Under the pieces are notes generated by a model. That model saw only the letters and a program-made list of their open reading frames with translations. It searched no databases and was not told the DNA's origin. A DNA stretch of 64,000 nucleotides from Halalkalibacter hemicellulosilyticusJCM 9152 (GTDB taxonomy: Bacteria > Bacillota > Bacilli > Bacillales > Bacillaceae_D): NCBI RefSeq assembly GCF_000513115.1, contig NZ_BAUU01000001.1:62001-126000 (forward strand). The letters are read 5' to 3'. Made by a program: the position numbers and the translations under genes. Each line of letters begins with the position of its first letter. Position 1 is the stretch's first letter. Positions 31,326 to 41,493 of this stretch are shown here, in pieces.

Positions 31326-34300
31326 GTCGCACTCTTTATGAGTGCGTGGATTGAAATATTAGATCAACTCCACTTCTAAGTGGTGCGGTCGAGTCGCACT
31401 CTTTATGAGTGCGTGGATTGAAATTATTTGCGTAAAGAGCAATCGTTCGTGCGTTTTCGTCGCACTCTTTATGAGTGCGTGGATTGAAATTGATAGCAGA
31501 CCTCAATTTGGAACATCAGCAGGTCGTCGCACTCTTTATGAGTGCGTGGATTGAAATACTTTGGCTTTGAGTAATCCTACTTGTTTGGGTGAGTCGCACT
31601 CTTTATGAGTGCGTGGATTGAAATGTGCCAACGTCTTAGAACGCCTTATCGAAATACAGTCGCACTCTTTATGAGTGCGTGGATTGAAATGTGCCAAAGG
31701 GTCGAGTATTCGTGGAGTAAAAGGCGTCGCACTCTTTATGAGTGCGTGGATTGAAATAACCGCTTATTATCGATTTGCAGTAGCGAGCCAGGTCGCACTC
31801 TTTATGAGTGCGTGGATTGAAATGAAAATAAGTCGTTACTCATGGGAGCACTTCCGCGTCGCACTCTTTATGAGTGCGTGGATTGAAATGGCGATCAAAC
31901 GGAATCAGCGGTCAAGGCGTTTCGTCGCACTCTTTATGAGTGCGTGGATTGAAATGCCTACGTCCGATGATTTGCGTATTAGAAACTCGGTCGCACTCTT
32001 TATGAGTGCGTGGATTGAAATCGATAATTAAGTAAATCGATACAATTACGAGCATCGTCGCACTCTTTATGAGTGCGTGGATTGAAATTTATTGACGGAT
32101 GGCAGGGCGATTTTTACGTCGTGTCGCACTCTTTATGAGTGCGTGGATTGAAATTATTTCTTTATTTCCTAATTTCAACTTAGTCACCGTCGCACTCTTT
32201 ATGAGTGCGTGGATTGAAATATCCACGGCAGTACGCCCGACGCTACGCCTTTTACGTCGCACTCTTTATGAGTGCGTGGATTGAAATTTCCGTCTGGTCG
32301 GTCATCTTTTCGCCTTGTGTGTCGCACTCTTTATGAGTGCGTGGATTGAAATTGTGCCGTATAAAGTCATCCATTTAGCTTTTATTACTGTCGCACTCTT
32401 TATGAGTGCGTGGATTGAAATTCCGGCTTGTTGCTTTGAGTTGGCCAGTACATATAGTCGCACTCTTTATGAGTGCGTGGATTGAAATGGAAATAAGCGT
32501 GCCATCTACATTATGAGAATCGTCGCACTCTTTATGAGTGCGTGGATTGAAATTAGCTACCCAGTAACTGGTCTTATGTCTGTTAGACGTCGCACTCTTT
32601 ATGAGTGCGTGGATTGAAATAACAAAAGAACAAGCCGAAACAGGAACAAATAACAGTCGCACTCTTTATGAGTGCGTGGATTGAAATATTAACAAACTAT
32701 TGAACATACAAAAAGAAGCCTGTCGCACTCTTTATGAGTGCGTGGATTGAAATGGCTATTGTAGCAGAAGAAACAGAGGAGCTAAAGGTCGCACTCTTTA
32801 TGAGTGCGTGGATTGAAATACGTTTATCCTCCTTAAAGGGAGACTAAGCTCCCGTCGCACTCTTTATGAGTGCGTGGATTGAAATTAAGTTTTGTACTTT
32901 TGATACAAGCTCATCTATGTCGTCGCACTCTTTATGAGTGCGTGGATTGAAATTATTCCGTTACTCGATGGCACAACATAACGCCACGTCGCACTCTTTA
33001 TGAGTGCGTGGATTGAAATATTCTGTTTACTAATCTTGGCTTTTTTGTTGTGTTTGTCGCACTCTTTATGAGTGCGTGGATTGAAATCTCTTTCTGGACG
33101 TAAAATGCCCTAACATCATCAGTCGCACTCTTTATGAGTGCGTGGATTGAAATATTCCCCCTTAATTTTGTGTAATCACCCATATGATGTCGCACTCTTT
33201 ATGAGTGCGTGGATTGAAATAACTGTTTGTGCCAACTGTGCATCAGTGGAAAGTGTCGCACTCTTTATGAGTGCGTGGATTGAAATATCGAAGGGTTTGT
33301 TAATTAGTAGGTGAGAAGTAGTCGCACTCTTTATGAGTGCGTGGATTGAAATTGTATAAACATCTATGTCAAACTTACCGTCACTGTCGCACTCTTTATG
33401 AGTGCGTGGATTGAAATATCTTCCACAGCTGATGTACTTTCCCATGAATCAGTCGCACTCTTTATGAGTGCGTGGATTGAAATTTCAGCGTGGCAATTAG
33501 CGCATAATAACACAATGTGTCGCACTCTTTATGAGTGCGTGGATTGAAATTCCACATCGGTTAAGTTGCTTATAATATTTGCATCGTCGCACTCTTTATG
33601 AGTGCGTGGATTGAAATTTGCTCTACGTTGTATTGTGCTAACATGGCGATAACGTCGCACTCTTTATGAGTGCGTGGATTGAAATACCGTTAGTGACACA
33701 ACTTGGCTATCATCTCGCCGTCGCACTCTTTATGAGTGCGTGGATTGAAATCTGTGTCCGCTGTTCCTGTGTCCGCTGTTCCTGTGTCGCACTCTTTATG
33801 AGTGCGTGGATTGAAATTAAAAAGGATGAGCGCGAATTAGACTGGAACGATGGTCGCACTCTTTATGAGTGCGTGGATTGAAATCAGTAAATCAGGTACG
33901 ATGTCAGTCGCCATCATTCGTCGCACTCTTTATGAGTGCGTGGATTGAAATGCTAACGTTGTAGACGAAAATAACGTACATTGCAGGTCGCACTCTTTAT
34001 GAGTGCGTGGATTGAAATATTATTACTCAGACCGTCAACATCACTTAATTCAGTCGCACTCTTTATGAGTGCGTGGATTGAAATTTTCAAATGTCCGTGT
34101 GTTTGTTCGTTTGTATAATGTCGCACTCTTTATGAGTGCGTGGATTGAAATTCTCGCATTGTCAAAGCTGTCAGCATCTCCAATTAGTCGCACTCTTTAT
34201 GAGTGCGTGGATTGAAATTGCAATGCTTCTTGTTGTTTTTCTTGCTCCGTCTGTCGCACTCTTTATGAGTGCGTGGATTGAAATCATTATCAATTTGTCA

Positions 34301-34799
34301 CTCACTGCTGATCGAATTATGTCGCACTCTTTATGAGTGCGTGGATTGAAATCTTGTTCTTTAGTGACCCGTATATGCTTATCATAGGTCGCACTCTTTA
34401 TGAGTGCGTGGATTGAAATAAGAACCTACTTAAATCGTAACGCTCCTTCTGCGTCGCACTCTTTATGAGTGCGTGGATTGAAATGTCGATCGATTACCAA
34501 GTGGTGCCACTGTTCCGACGTCGCACTCTTTATGAGTGCGTGGATTGAAATGTTAAAAGAAGGAATGGTCATACACCACATCGACGTCGCACTCTTTATG
34601 AGTGCGTGGATTGAAATAAAATAAACGGTTGTTAATGAACCCTCTGCAAGTGTCGCACTCTTTATGAGTGCGTGGATTGAAATTTTATCTAAAGCATGTT
34701 GAGTTTTGATTGTGTTGTAGTCGCACTCTTTATGAGTGCGTGTGGATTGAAATCCTAGCGTGTTTAGGGGGGGACTGTCTAAGGGTGTAGTCGCACTCT
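31326..34799 (+). CRISPR. Type I-C CRISPR array, 52 spacers
   Basis: I located repeat starts every 65-68 bp from 31326 to 34720: 51 copies of a 32-nt repeat that look identical, a 52nd at 34720-34753 with a 2-bp TG insertion just after the stem, and a truncated terminal repeat of which only about 10 nt remain (34790-34799). The repeat begins GTCGCACTCTTTATGAG and ends TGCGTGGATTGAAAT. CGCACTC and GAGTGCG form a perfect 7-bp stem with loop TTTAT, the form cut by Cas5c. Spacers are about 33-37 nt. The leader is at the cas2 side, so the degenerate repeats are at the old, trailer end. Repeat sequence and cas genes agree with the B. halodurans-like type I-C system. Confidence 0.98.
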
Positions 34800-34867
34800 A
34801 ATAGTTAAAATAAAAATACATATTGGTAATAACAGAGTCGCTGTTATCAATGTTAAAAGGAGGCCAT

Positions 34868-35749
34868 ATGCGTACAGAAAAAACAATGCTTGAAACGATC
34901 ACAGGTTATGCGAAGAACGATGCACGTATTCGTGCGGTGTATATGAATGGCTCACGGACAAATCCTAATGTACCAAAAGATATATTTCAAGATTTTGATA
35001 TTGTGTATGTAGTAGAGGAGACGAAGCCTTTTATAGAAGATAAGCGGTGGTTAAAGGTGTTTGGGGAGATTTTAATCATGCAAGAGCCTGATTGGTTAGA
35101 TAAAGGGCTAGGGAGAAGCGTTGATTTCTCTAGTCGGTATGCCTATTTAATGCTGTTTACTGATGGGAATCGGATTGATCTAAGTTTGCAATCGATTAAG
35201 GCGATGAAGCAAGTGTATGGACAAGATCGCTTAACGATACCTTTGTTAGATAAGGATAATATTCTTCCTTCTATTCCACCGCCGACTGATGAAGATTATT
35301 ACATTCAACGCCCGTCAGAAGGTCAATATAATAGTTGCACGAATGATTTTTGGTGGTGCCTGCAAAATGTGGCGAAGGGACTATGGCGGAAAGAACTGCC
35401 TTATGTGAAAGGGATGTTTGAAGAAACGATCAGGTATCGAGTGGATTGTATGGTAAATTGGTGGATTGGCGTTCATTATGGTTATCAATTGTCAACAGGG
35501 AAGTATGGGAAATATATAAAACGATACTTACCAGAATCATATTGGCAATTATATAAAAAGACATTTTCCAATGCGGAAGATGAAATGATGTGGGAATCTG
35601 TTTTTGTAAGCTGTGACTTGTTTCGATCGTTAGCTCGAGATGTTGGGGTTCACTTCGGGTATGTGTATCCAGAAGAAAATGATCATCATATGATGATGTA
35701 TTTACAAAGAGTACGAGAATTACCTGCTGATGCGGAAGACATTTTATGA
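34868..35749 (+). CDS. aadK: Aminoglycoside 6-adenylyltransferase (AadK/ANT(6) family)
   Basis: A 293-aa nucleotidyltransferase that would inactivate streptomycin by adenylylation. The N-terminal domain has the nucleotidyltransferase signature GSRTNPNVPKDIFQDFDIVYVV with catalytic aspartates in DFD, then SRYAYLMLFTDGNRIDLSL. The C-terminal helical part contains NEFWWCLQNVAKGLWRKELP-like NDFWWCLQNVAKGLWR and WIGVHYGYQLSTGKYGK, all typical of the chromosomal AadK group of bacilli. ATG 34868 follows AAAAGGAGGCC; the upstream open frame runs into array-flanking sequence. Its own terminator follows. It is a resident gene in many Bacillaceae and need not signal transfer. Confidence 0.9.
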   Translation: MRTEKTMLETITGYAKNDARIRAVYMNGSRTNPNVPKDIFQDFDIVYVVEETKPFIEDKRWLKVFGEILIMQEPDWLDKGLGRSVDFSSRYAYLMLFTDGNRIDLSLQSIKAMKQVYGQDRLTIPLLDKDNILPSIPPPTDEDYYIQRPSEGQYNSCTNDFWWCLQNVAKGLWRKELPYVKGMFEETIRYRVDCMVNWWIGVHYGYQLSTGKYGKYIKRYLPESYWQLYKKTFSNAEDEMMWESVFVSCDLFRSLARDVGVHFGYVYPEENDHHMMMYLQRVRELPADAEDIL

Positions 35750-35768
35750 ATTTATAGTTATAGGAAGG

Positions 35769-35797
35769 ACCACGTTTCAATCGAGCGTGGTTTTTTG
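35769..35797 (+). terminator. Terminator of the adenylyltransferase gene
   Basis: ACCACG and CGTGGT pair around an 11-nt loop and are followed by TTTTT, a standard rho-independent terminator 19 bp after the stop. Confidence 0.85.
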
Positions 35798-35857
35798 TTG
35801 AATAAAAATAAATTAAAATGTATATTTATAATAAAACTATTCTATGTGAGGTGCCCG

Positions 35858-36466
35858 ATGAACGTAAATCCGGAAGTGTCGAATTTCGATCTATATGTAC
35901 AAGAGTTAGATTGCTGTAATTATTTACATGAGGATATTCAAGCGAAAATAGCTGAGCTGTTTTCTAGTATCAAATCGGATGTAGAAAAGGCTAAGGTCGC
36001 TTTTGAGTTTGTTAGGGATGAAATTGATCATTCATGGGACATTCAAGCTACGGATGTGACATGTCGAGCATCAGAAGTATTAGAGCAAAAGCACGGAATG
36101 TGCTTTGCTAAATCGAACTTGTTAGCTGCGCTATTAAGAGGAGCTGGAATTCCGACAGGCTTTTGCTATCAAAGGTTAATGCTTTTTGATACACCAGAGG
36201 AAGGCTATAGTCTACATGGCTTTAATGCTGTTTATTTGCAATCGTTGGATCGTTGGGTACGGATTGATGCACGTGGAAATAAAAAAGGTGTTCAGGCGGA
36301 GTTTTCTCTTGGTGAAGAAAGATTAGCTTTCCCTGTTCGTCGAGAGTACGGTGAACAGGATGATCCGGTTATTTATGTACGTCCTCATGCAAGAGTGATT
36401 GCGGCATTGGAGGATGACGATAACCTTATTGAATTGTATCGAAATCATCTGCCTGATCGGTTGTGA
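35858..36466 (+). CDS. Transglutaminase-like cysteine protease-fold protein
   Basis: A 202-aa protein of the transglutaminase-like superfamily with a likely intact Cys-His-Asp triad: Cys82 in QKHGMCFAKSNLLAALLR, His120 in GYSLHGFNAVYL and Asp137 in RWVRIDARGNKKG. There is no signal peptide or membrane segment. Bacterial members of this group are mostly uncharacterised, acting as peptidases, amidases or cross-linking enzymes, so a substrate is not assigned. ATG 35858 has GTGAGGTG upstream; the frame extending to 35795 overlaps the previous terminator and is unlikely. It appears monocistronic. Confidence 0.8.
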   Translation: MNVNPEVSNFDLYVQELDCCNYLHEDIQAKIAELFSSIKSDVEKAKVAFEFVRDEIDHSWDIQATDVTCRASEVLEQKHGMCFAKSNLLAALLRGAGIPTGFCYQRLMLFDTPEEGYSLHGFNAVYLQSLDRWVRIDARGNKKGVQAEFSLGEERLAFPVRREYGEQDDPVIYVRPHARVIAALEDDDNLIELYRNHLPDRL

Positions 36467-36537
36467 GGATTCCAATGTTGCGAAATGAGTGCAATGGTGA
36501 ACAGCATAGACGATTTAACCGAGAAAGACAAAATCGT

Positions 36538-36578
36538 GGGGCACCAAAAAAGTTTGGCTATTACCTTTTTTGGTGTCC
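36538..36578. terminator. Bidirectional terminator between the transglutaminase-like and DoxX-like genes
   Basis: GGGCACCAAAAAAG pairs with CTTTTTTGGTGTCC (a near-perfect 14-bp stem) between two convergent genes. The A-rich and T-rich arms allow function on both strands. Confidence 0.75.
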
Positions 36579-36670
36579 TTTATCACTATGTCTTCTCGGT
36601 TCTTATTTTAATAAATAAGAGAGCATAAAGTTTGTATTCAGATCAACTCAATCAATTACGCACGACTCAA

Positions 36671-37060
36671 TTAAGGAACAGGAGGTTGCTTTTCAAGGAG
36701 CTTCATAAAGGTGTTCTTATAGTAAATAAGTAAATAAACATGAAGTAAAAGAAGAGCAATGGCTAATGGAAGTAGAGAATGATCAAGAAATACATGAAGT
36801 AAGACAATATTTGCTATGATTGGAGCTAATAAGGCTACAGCAAGTGGTACAAAGCGATTACATAAAAGTAAGACACCACAAATAACCTCAAGTGTTTTTT
36901 CGGCAACGAGTAAATATTGAAATTCAAATAGGGCCATTGCCTCGGGACTAGTAGGGATGAAAGGATCGAACTGTAGAATAACAAAATAACCATTGATGCC
37001 AGCTCCTAAGAAGATAACACCTAACAGAATTCTAGACACATGAAAAAGAAGATGCTTCAA
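36671..37060 (-). CDS. DoxX-like small membrane protein
   Basis: A 129-aa protein with four predicted membrane helices. The start of helix one, RILLGVIFLGAGINGYF, and the following spacing match the DoxX family, whose functions are varied (thiosulfate:quinone oxidoreductase subunits, redox-related membrane proteins) and not assignable here. The TTG at 37060 is preferred because AAGGCGGTG precedes it at a suitable distance; GTG 37069, which lies inside that motif, is the alternative. It is read away from the glycoside hydrolase cluster and seems to be a single gene. Confidence 0.65.
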   Translation of the reverse strand: MKHLLFHVSRILLGVIFLGAGINGYFVILQFDPFIPTSPEAMALFEFQYLLVAEKTLEVICGVLLLCNRFVPLAVALLAPIIANIVLLHVFLDHSLLPLAIALLLLHVYLLIYYKNTFMKLLEKQPPVP

Positions 37061-37194
37061 TTTAAACACCGCCTTGTTAGAATAGGTTAGGTAAATTATA
37101 CCATTTAGATAAGGGTTCGTGTTTATTTTTTTAAAAGGGTAAAAATCCGTAAATCCTCCATCATGTTCCTGTCATAGTGAATGGTCAAGTTATT

Positions 37195-37209
37195 TTGTAA
37201 GCGTTACAA
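37195..37209 (+). promoter_or_regulatory. Odd-length palindromic operator upstream of the GH2 gene
   Basis: TTGTAA-GCG-TTACAA is a perfect inverted repeat around a 3-nt centre, 39 bp before the GH2 start. It is one base shorter than a cre site in the right half, so it may be a weak cre or the operator of a LacI-type regulator. Confidence 0.5.
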
Positions 37210-37248
37210 TAACAACAAACAAGCAGAACAATAGGGAGGGTTATATTC

Positions 37249-40067
37249 ATGGGCTTTGAGAAACAAGCTGCTCGAACGTCACTTTCGTTAAACGGCACAT
37301 GGGGGTTTTGCTTAGACCCTAACGATGATCGATCCATTGAAGATATTCCTTTTGAACAAGGTCACACGATTCAAGTACCCGGTTCATGGGAGGAGCAAGG
37401 CTATGGGGAAGTAAGTGAGCATGAGCCGTTAGGAACGTGGAAAAAAGAAAGAGAATATATCGGCAAGACTTGGTATTGGATTGAGGTCGATTCGTCTAAG
37501 CTCGTGAGTGATCAGCACCACTATCTAGTACTATCTGGTGTTCATTGGTTTACGGATGTATGGTTGGATGGGGAGTTTGTAGGAAAAGGGGAAGGTCTTG
37601 TAACGGATCAACGGTTTGATCTGACGTCGTTTATTGAGTATGGCAAAGTTCAAACGCTTGTGATTTCAATAGATAATCGTCTGCATATTCCTTTAATGGA
37701 GAGTCATATTCACTCGTATCACACAGCAACGAATTGGGGGGGAATTACGGGTGGAGTAGTCATTGAGAGCTTACCTGTCACTCATTTGGAGCGTGTTTCC
37801 TTTTACCCAGAAAAGGAAGTTTGTTCTTGGCGTATGCGAGCTGAAATTCGTAATGCCAAAACGGGAGATTGTCAGTTATCGGTCGTCATTAGGGAGAATA
37901 GCGGAGAAGTGATGAAAGTGGTTGAAACAGACATCGAACTTCAACCATCTCATTCGTTGGTTGAAGTAGAGTTCGACTTGAGCTTGAACGAATTGGATTT
38001 AACACTTTGGTCAGATCGTTCTCCAGCTTTGTATGATGTTGAATGTTCGCTTTATCAAGAGGGCTCAGTGATTGATTGCATTAAAAAGAGGATTGGAGTA
38101 CGCCACTTTCAGACGGAGGGGCATCATTTTTTATTAAACGATCAGCCAGTTTTTTTGAGTGGATATGTCGATTGTTGTGTGTTTCCATTAACGGGGTATC
38201 CTGTTTGGGACAAAGCTCATTATGTGGAGCAATTCAAAATCGCGAAGGAGCATGGCTTTAATCATGTTCGCTTGCATGGTTGGTCAGCACCAAAGCCTTT
38301 TTGGGAGGCAGCAGATGAAGAGGGGATGCTTGTGCAAACCGAGCTTCCTCATTGGTCATTTCATTATCTTGATCGGAGTGTGAAACCACCAGAGGATGTA
38401 CAGTCATTTTTCAAAAGAGAGCTCGTTCGGATGTTGGAATTGTTGAATGAGCACCCTTCGTTTGTCATGCTATCGCTTGGGAATGAGTTAATTGATGCTA
38501 GCGGTCATGAGGAGCTAAATGAATTAGTCGAGCTTGCTCGTTCGATCGATTCCTCGCGTATTTATACTGATAATACAGGGTTTGGACAGCTGCCGGCACA
38601 TGATCGTCAAGGGGATTTTTATATTCAGTCATTAAATTGGCATCCACCTTATGAATTAGAATACGCAGGTACACCGAATACGACTGAGGATTATCGTGAA
38701 TTGCCAAGCTAACTAAGAAGCCTGTTATTGGACATGAGCACGGTCAGTTTACGATGTACATTGATCCAAGTATTGAAGAGAAGTTCACTGGACATTTAAA
38801 GTCAGCGTGGCTTGATTCGTTTAAGCAATCTCTCGAGGCAAAAGGGTGGGAGCAACGAGTTGAGCAGTTTAAGCAGGTGACGGGCGTGCATATGGTACGT
38901 TCCTATAAGGAAATTATGGAAAGGGCACGACGTACGTCGAAGCTAGCTGGGATTCAGCTATTAGATATTCGTGACTTTCCTGGTCAAGGGCATGCAACAA
39001 CAGGAGTATTAGATGTGTTTTGGGATCGTAAAGGTGTAATTGAGCCAAAGGAGTTTAAGCAGTTTAATGATGCACGTGTCCTGCTTATGCGAACTGATCG
39101 CCGAACGTTTTATGGAGGAGAAGAGTTAGAGGCTACATTGGAGCTTTCCAACTTTGGTGCTAGAATTGATCAAGGTGTTCTTAAGTGGGAAATCCATGAT
39201 GGGGAAACGCTTTTAAGTCAAGGAGAGCAATCCGTATCCTCTCTTGAAGCAGGTATGATTCATGCATTTGAAACAGTTCGTATGACAGCAGTAGAGGATC
39301 GACCAGTTCAGTATTTACTATCTGTCACGTTTGAATACGCTGGAATAAAACTAGAAAATGAGTGGGATTTCTGGTCCTACCCACGAAAGCCTTTACCTAT
39401 AGGTACAGAACAGATTTGGACGAATATGAAAGAGCTGAATTCCTTATTATATGGGGCAACGTACGGTGAGTTAATTGGGATTGAAGAGCGTAGTTATAAG
39501 AAGGAAGACGCTCGATTGGCGATTACAGAATATTTGTCGCGTGATGTGTTGCAGTTTTTATTAGATGGTGGTTCGGTATGGTTAATGGCAAAGCCGGGTA
39601 ATCAATATGATGAAGTGCATACGAAATATTTGCCGGTCTTTTGGAACTTTCTTTGGTTTCCGACTCAAGCCAGTACGACAATGGGGATGATTGTGAATGA
39701 GCATCCTGTATTCAATCATTTTCCACATGATGGGATGTCCAATTGGCAATGGTATCATCTTGTCGATCAGACAGCAGCCCTATGTCTAGACAATGTTCCG
39801 CAAGTTGCGCCGATCGTTGAGGTCGTTGATAATTTCCACCGAATGAAAAGATTAGCCTATGCATTTGAAGCGAAAGTCGGTAAAGGGAAGTTATTTGTCT
39901 CTAGCTTTCGAACGTATGCAACGAATGACTTGAAACGTCCGGAAAATAGTTATCTGTTCCAAATGATATTAAATTATGTCTTAAGCGAATCGTTTCAACC
40001 TAATGCGCAGCTGACGGTTGGTGAAATCGTTCGAATGTGTAAAGTGAATGGACAGACGGTCACTTGA
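37249..40067 (+). pseudogene. GH2 beta-galactosidase/beta-glucuronidase-type glycosidase, frameshifted
   Basis: One GH2 gene of about 940 codons is split into two frames. The first part (37249-38712) has the sugar-binding jelly-roll (LNGTWGFCLDPNDD, YWIEVD, GVHWFTDVWLDGEFVG), immunoglobulin-like domains, and a TIM-barrel start with the acid/base Glu413 in LSLGNELID. It then ends prematurely with YRELPS-stop. The other frame resumes with KLTKKPVIGHEHGQFTMY, carrying the nucleophile Glu (codon 38736-38738), and continues to 40067. A single missing A in the CCAAG at about 38704-38708 explains the break. As written no active enzyme can be made, because the nucleophile lies beyond the stop. The deletion may be a sequencing error. 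The product lacks a signal peptide. Start ATG 37249 has ATAGGGAGGG upstream. Confidence 0.85.
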
Positions 40068-40102
40068 GGGCGGGGGTGAGAGCCTGTTCTCTAACGCTGC
40101 TT

Positions 40103-40283
40103 GAGGTTCCTCATTCCTCTATTCTTTCTGTATTTCAGTTTTTCACGACGTTACGGCTTCTTCATGCCTCTATTTAGGCATTTATGCCTCATTTCACGCG
40201 ATTTTTGCTTGAATAGGGGCAGGGGGATTCCCTTTCCGTCTTGTGCTGCGATTTTTTCTCTAATTAGGGGCACGAGAATGCCA
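40103..40283. repeat. Dispersed intergenic palindromic repeat, copy B
   Basis: Modules GAGGTTCCTCATTCCTCTATT (40103-40123) and ACGGCTTCTTCATGCCTCTATT (40153-40174) are followed by inverse modules near 40208-40230 and 40260-40283. The layout equals copies at 367 and 47181, with more divergence. It lies between the convergent GH2 and AraC genes. The rest of the 40068-40442 gap is GC-richer and contains AAAGTCC (40368-40374) and GGACTTT (40408-40414), which could close a large hairpin; no gene is seen. Confidence 0.7.
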
Positions 40284-40442
40284 TATGGGCGTGCGCTCTT
40301 TCACGACGACACAGAGTTACGGGTGAATACGAGAGTCAGTTGCATGTGGTTCCTTCATCGCATTCTGAAAGTCCGCAAAGAGGCTCCCTTCGTGCTCGCT
40401 CAAGCTTGGACTTTTCTTTGACGGAAACTATTGTTTTGCGCC

Positions 40443-41324
40443 TTAGCCTTTTAGCGTCATTCTATAGTCACTGGGCGATTGACCGATGATTTTTTTGAAC
40501 ATGCGTGAAAAATAATAAGGGTCCTTAAAGCCAATGTCGGAGGCGACCTCCTTGATGCTTAACGCGGTTAAATCGAGTAGCTGACAGGCGCGTTGGATCT
40601 TTAATCTTAAGAAATAATCAATCGGCGGAAAGCCTGTTGCTTCTTTAAAAATATGATTAAGGTGTTGCTTTGAGAGCTGCACCTTTTTTGCTATCTCTTC
40701 AAGTGATATCGACGTATGAAGATGATTTTCCATGAATAGAATCGCTTCTTCTATATAAGCAGTTTTGCGTTCGGTATCATGTGATTGATACGTATTCATA
40801 GCTATCGTACTGAGCAAGTAACGAATTGTTTGAGTGAGATGAAGGTGATGCTCGACTGAATACGGCTTATGTGAGATGAAATCATAGCATTGATTGAACA
40901 ATTGAATGAACAGCGAGCCTTCTTTGTAGGAAATGGCAATCGGCTTGCGAGAAAGGTTCAATTCAAGTGCTAATGTAGAAATACTGTCTCCTTTTATATG
41001 AAACCAATAAATGCTCCATGGATTCCGTTCATCGGCAAAATAAGTATGAGCTGTATGAGCCGGTAAAAAGAAAAATGTGTGAGGCTTTATGTGAATGATA
41101 TCGTCATGTTTTAATTGAATCCACCCTTCTCCTGCAGAGCAGTAGATCATAATATGGGAAGGGCATCCTCTTTCTCGTTTCCGATAATGATGAGTCGCAT
41201 CTGGAAAGTAACCGATATCACTCATATAGCCTTCTTTGAGAAGTGCATGCTTATGTAAGTCGTCCTCGATATATTCAGGTAAAATGTATAGCTTTTCTGC
41301 AGCGAATCCATCAGCCTTTTTCAT
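40443..41324 (-). CDS. AraC-family transcription regulator with cupin sensor domain
   Basis: A 293-aa regulator. The N-terminal ~140 residues form an AraC-type cupin for ligand sensing (HIMIYCSAGEGWIQLKHDD, FFLPAHTAHTYFADE). The C-terminal ~100 carry two helix-turn-helix motifs (SLEEIAKKVQLSKQHLNHIFKE and IKEVASDIGFKDPYYFSRMFKK). ATG 41324 is preferred over ATG 41336 because GGAGGATC sits just before it. It is transcribed divergently from the DUF5107-TPR/GH35 operon, with 169 bp between, and convergent with the GH2 gene, so it probably controls this glycoside cluster in response to a sugar. The inducer is unknown. Confidence 0.9.
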   Translation of the reverse strand: MKKADGFAAEKLYILPEYIEDDLHKHALLKEGYMSDIGYFPDATHHYRKRERGCPSHIMIYCSAGEGWIQLKHDDIIHIKPHTFFFLPAHTAHTYFADERNPWSIYWFHIKGDSISTLALELNLSRKPIAISYKEGSLFIQLFNQCYDFISHKPYSVEHHLHLTQTIRYLLSTIAMNTYQSHDTERKTAYIEEAILFMENHLHTSISLEEIAKKVQLSKQHLNHIFKEATGFPPIDYFLRLKIQRACQLLDLTALSIKEVASDIGFKDPYYFSRMFKKIIGQSPSDYRMTLKG

Positions 41325-41493
41325 ATGATCCTCCATATTTGAAAAAATAAATGATAGTATCTCTACTAGTATAGCAAACCTTAGACTAGATCAAAACCGA
41401 ATATTCTCCATTACATTCCGCATTTGCTCAATGGCTTCTGCCTATGGACATATGTACGCTTATGTTAAGACAAGGGAGAGGGGCTGCTAGTGA

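Noticed and set aside
31675-34336. Several open frames in and antisense to the array with repeating peptides such as ALFMSAWIEI
   Set aside because: They are translations of the CRISPR repeat itself and carry no independent coding signal.
40101-40421. 106-codon open frame after the GH2 gene
   Set aside because: Most of it is repeat copy B; no ribosome binding site and no family resemblance.
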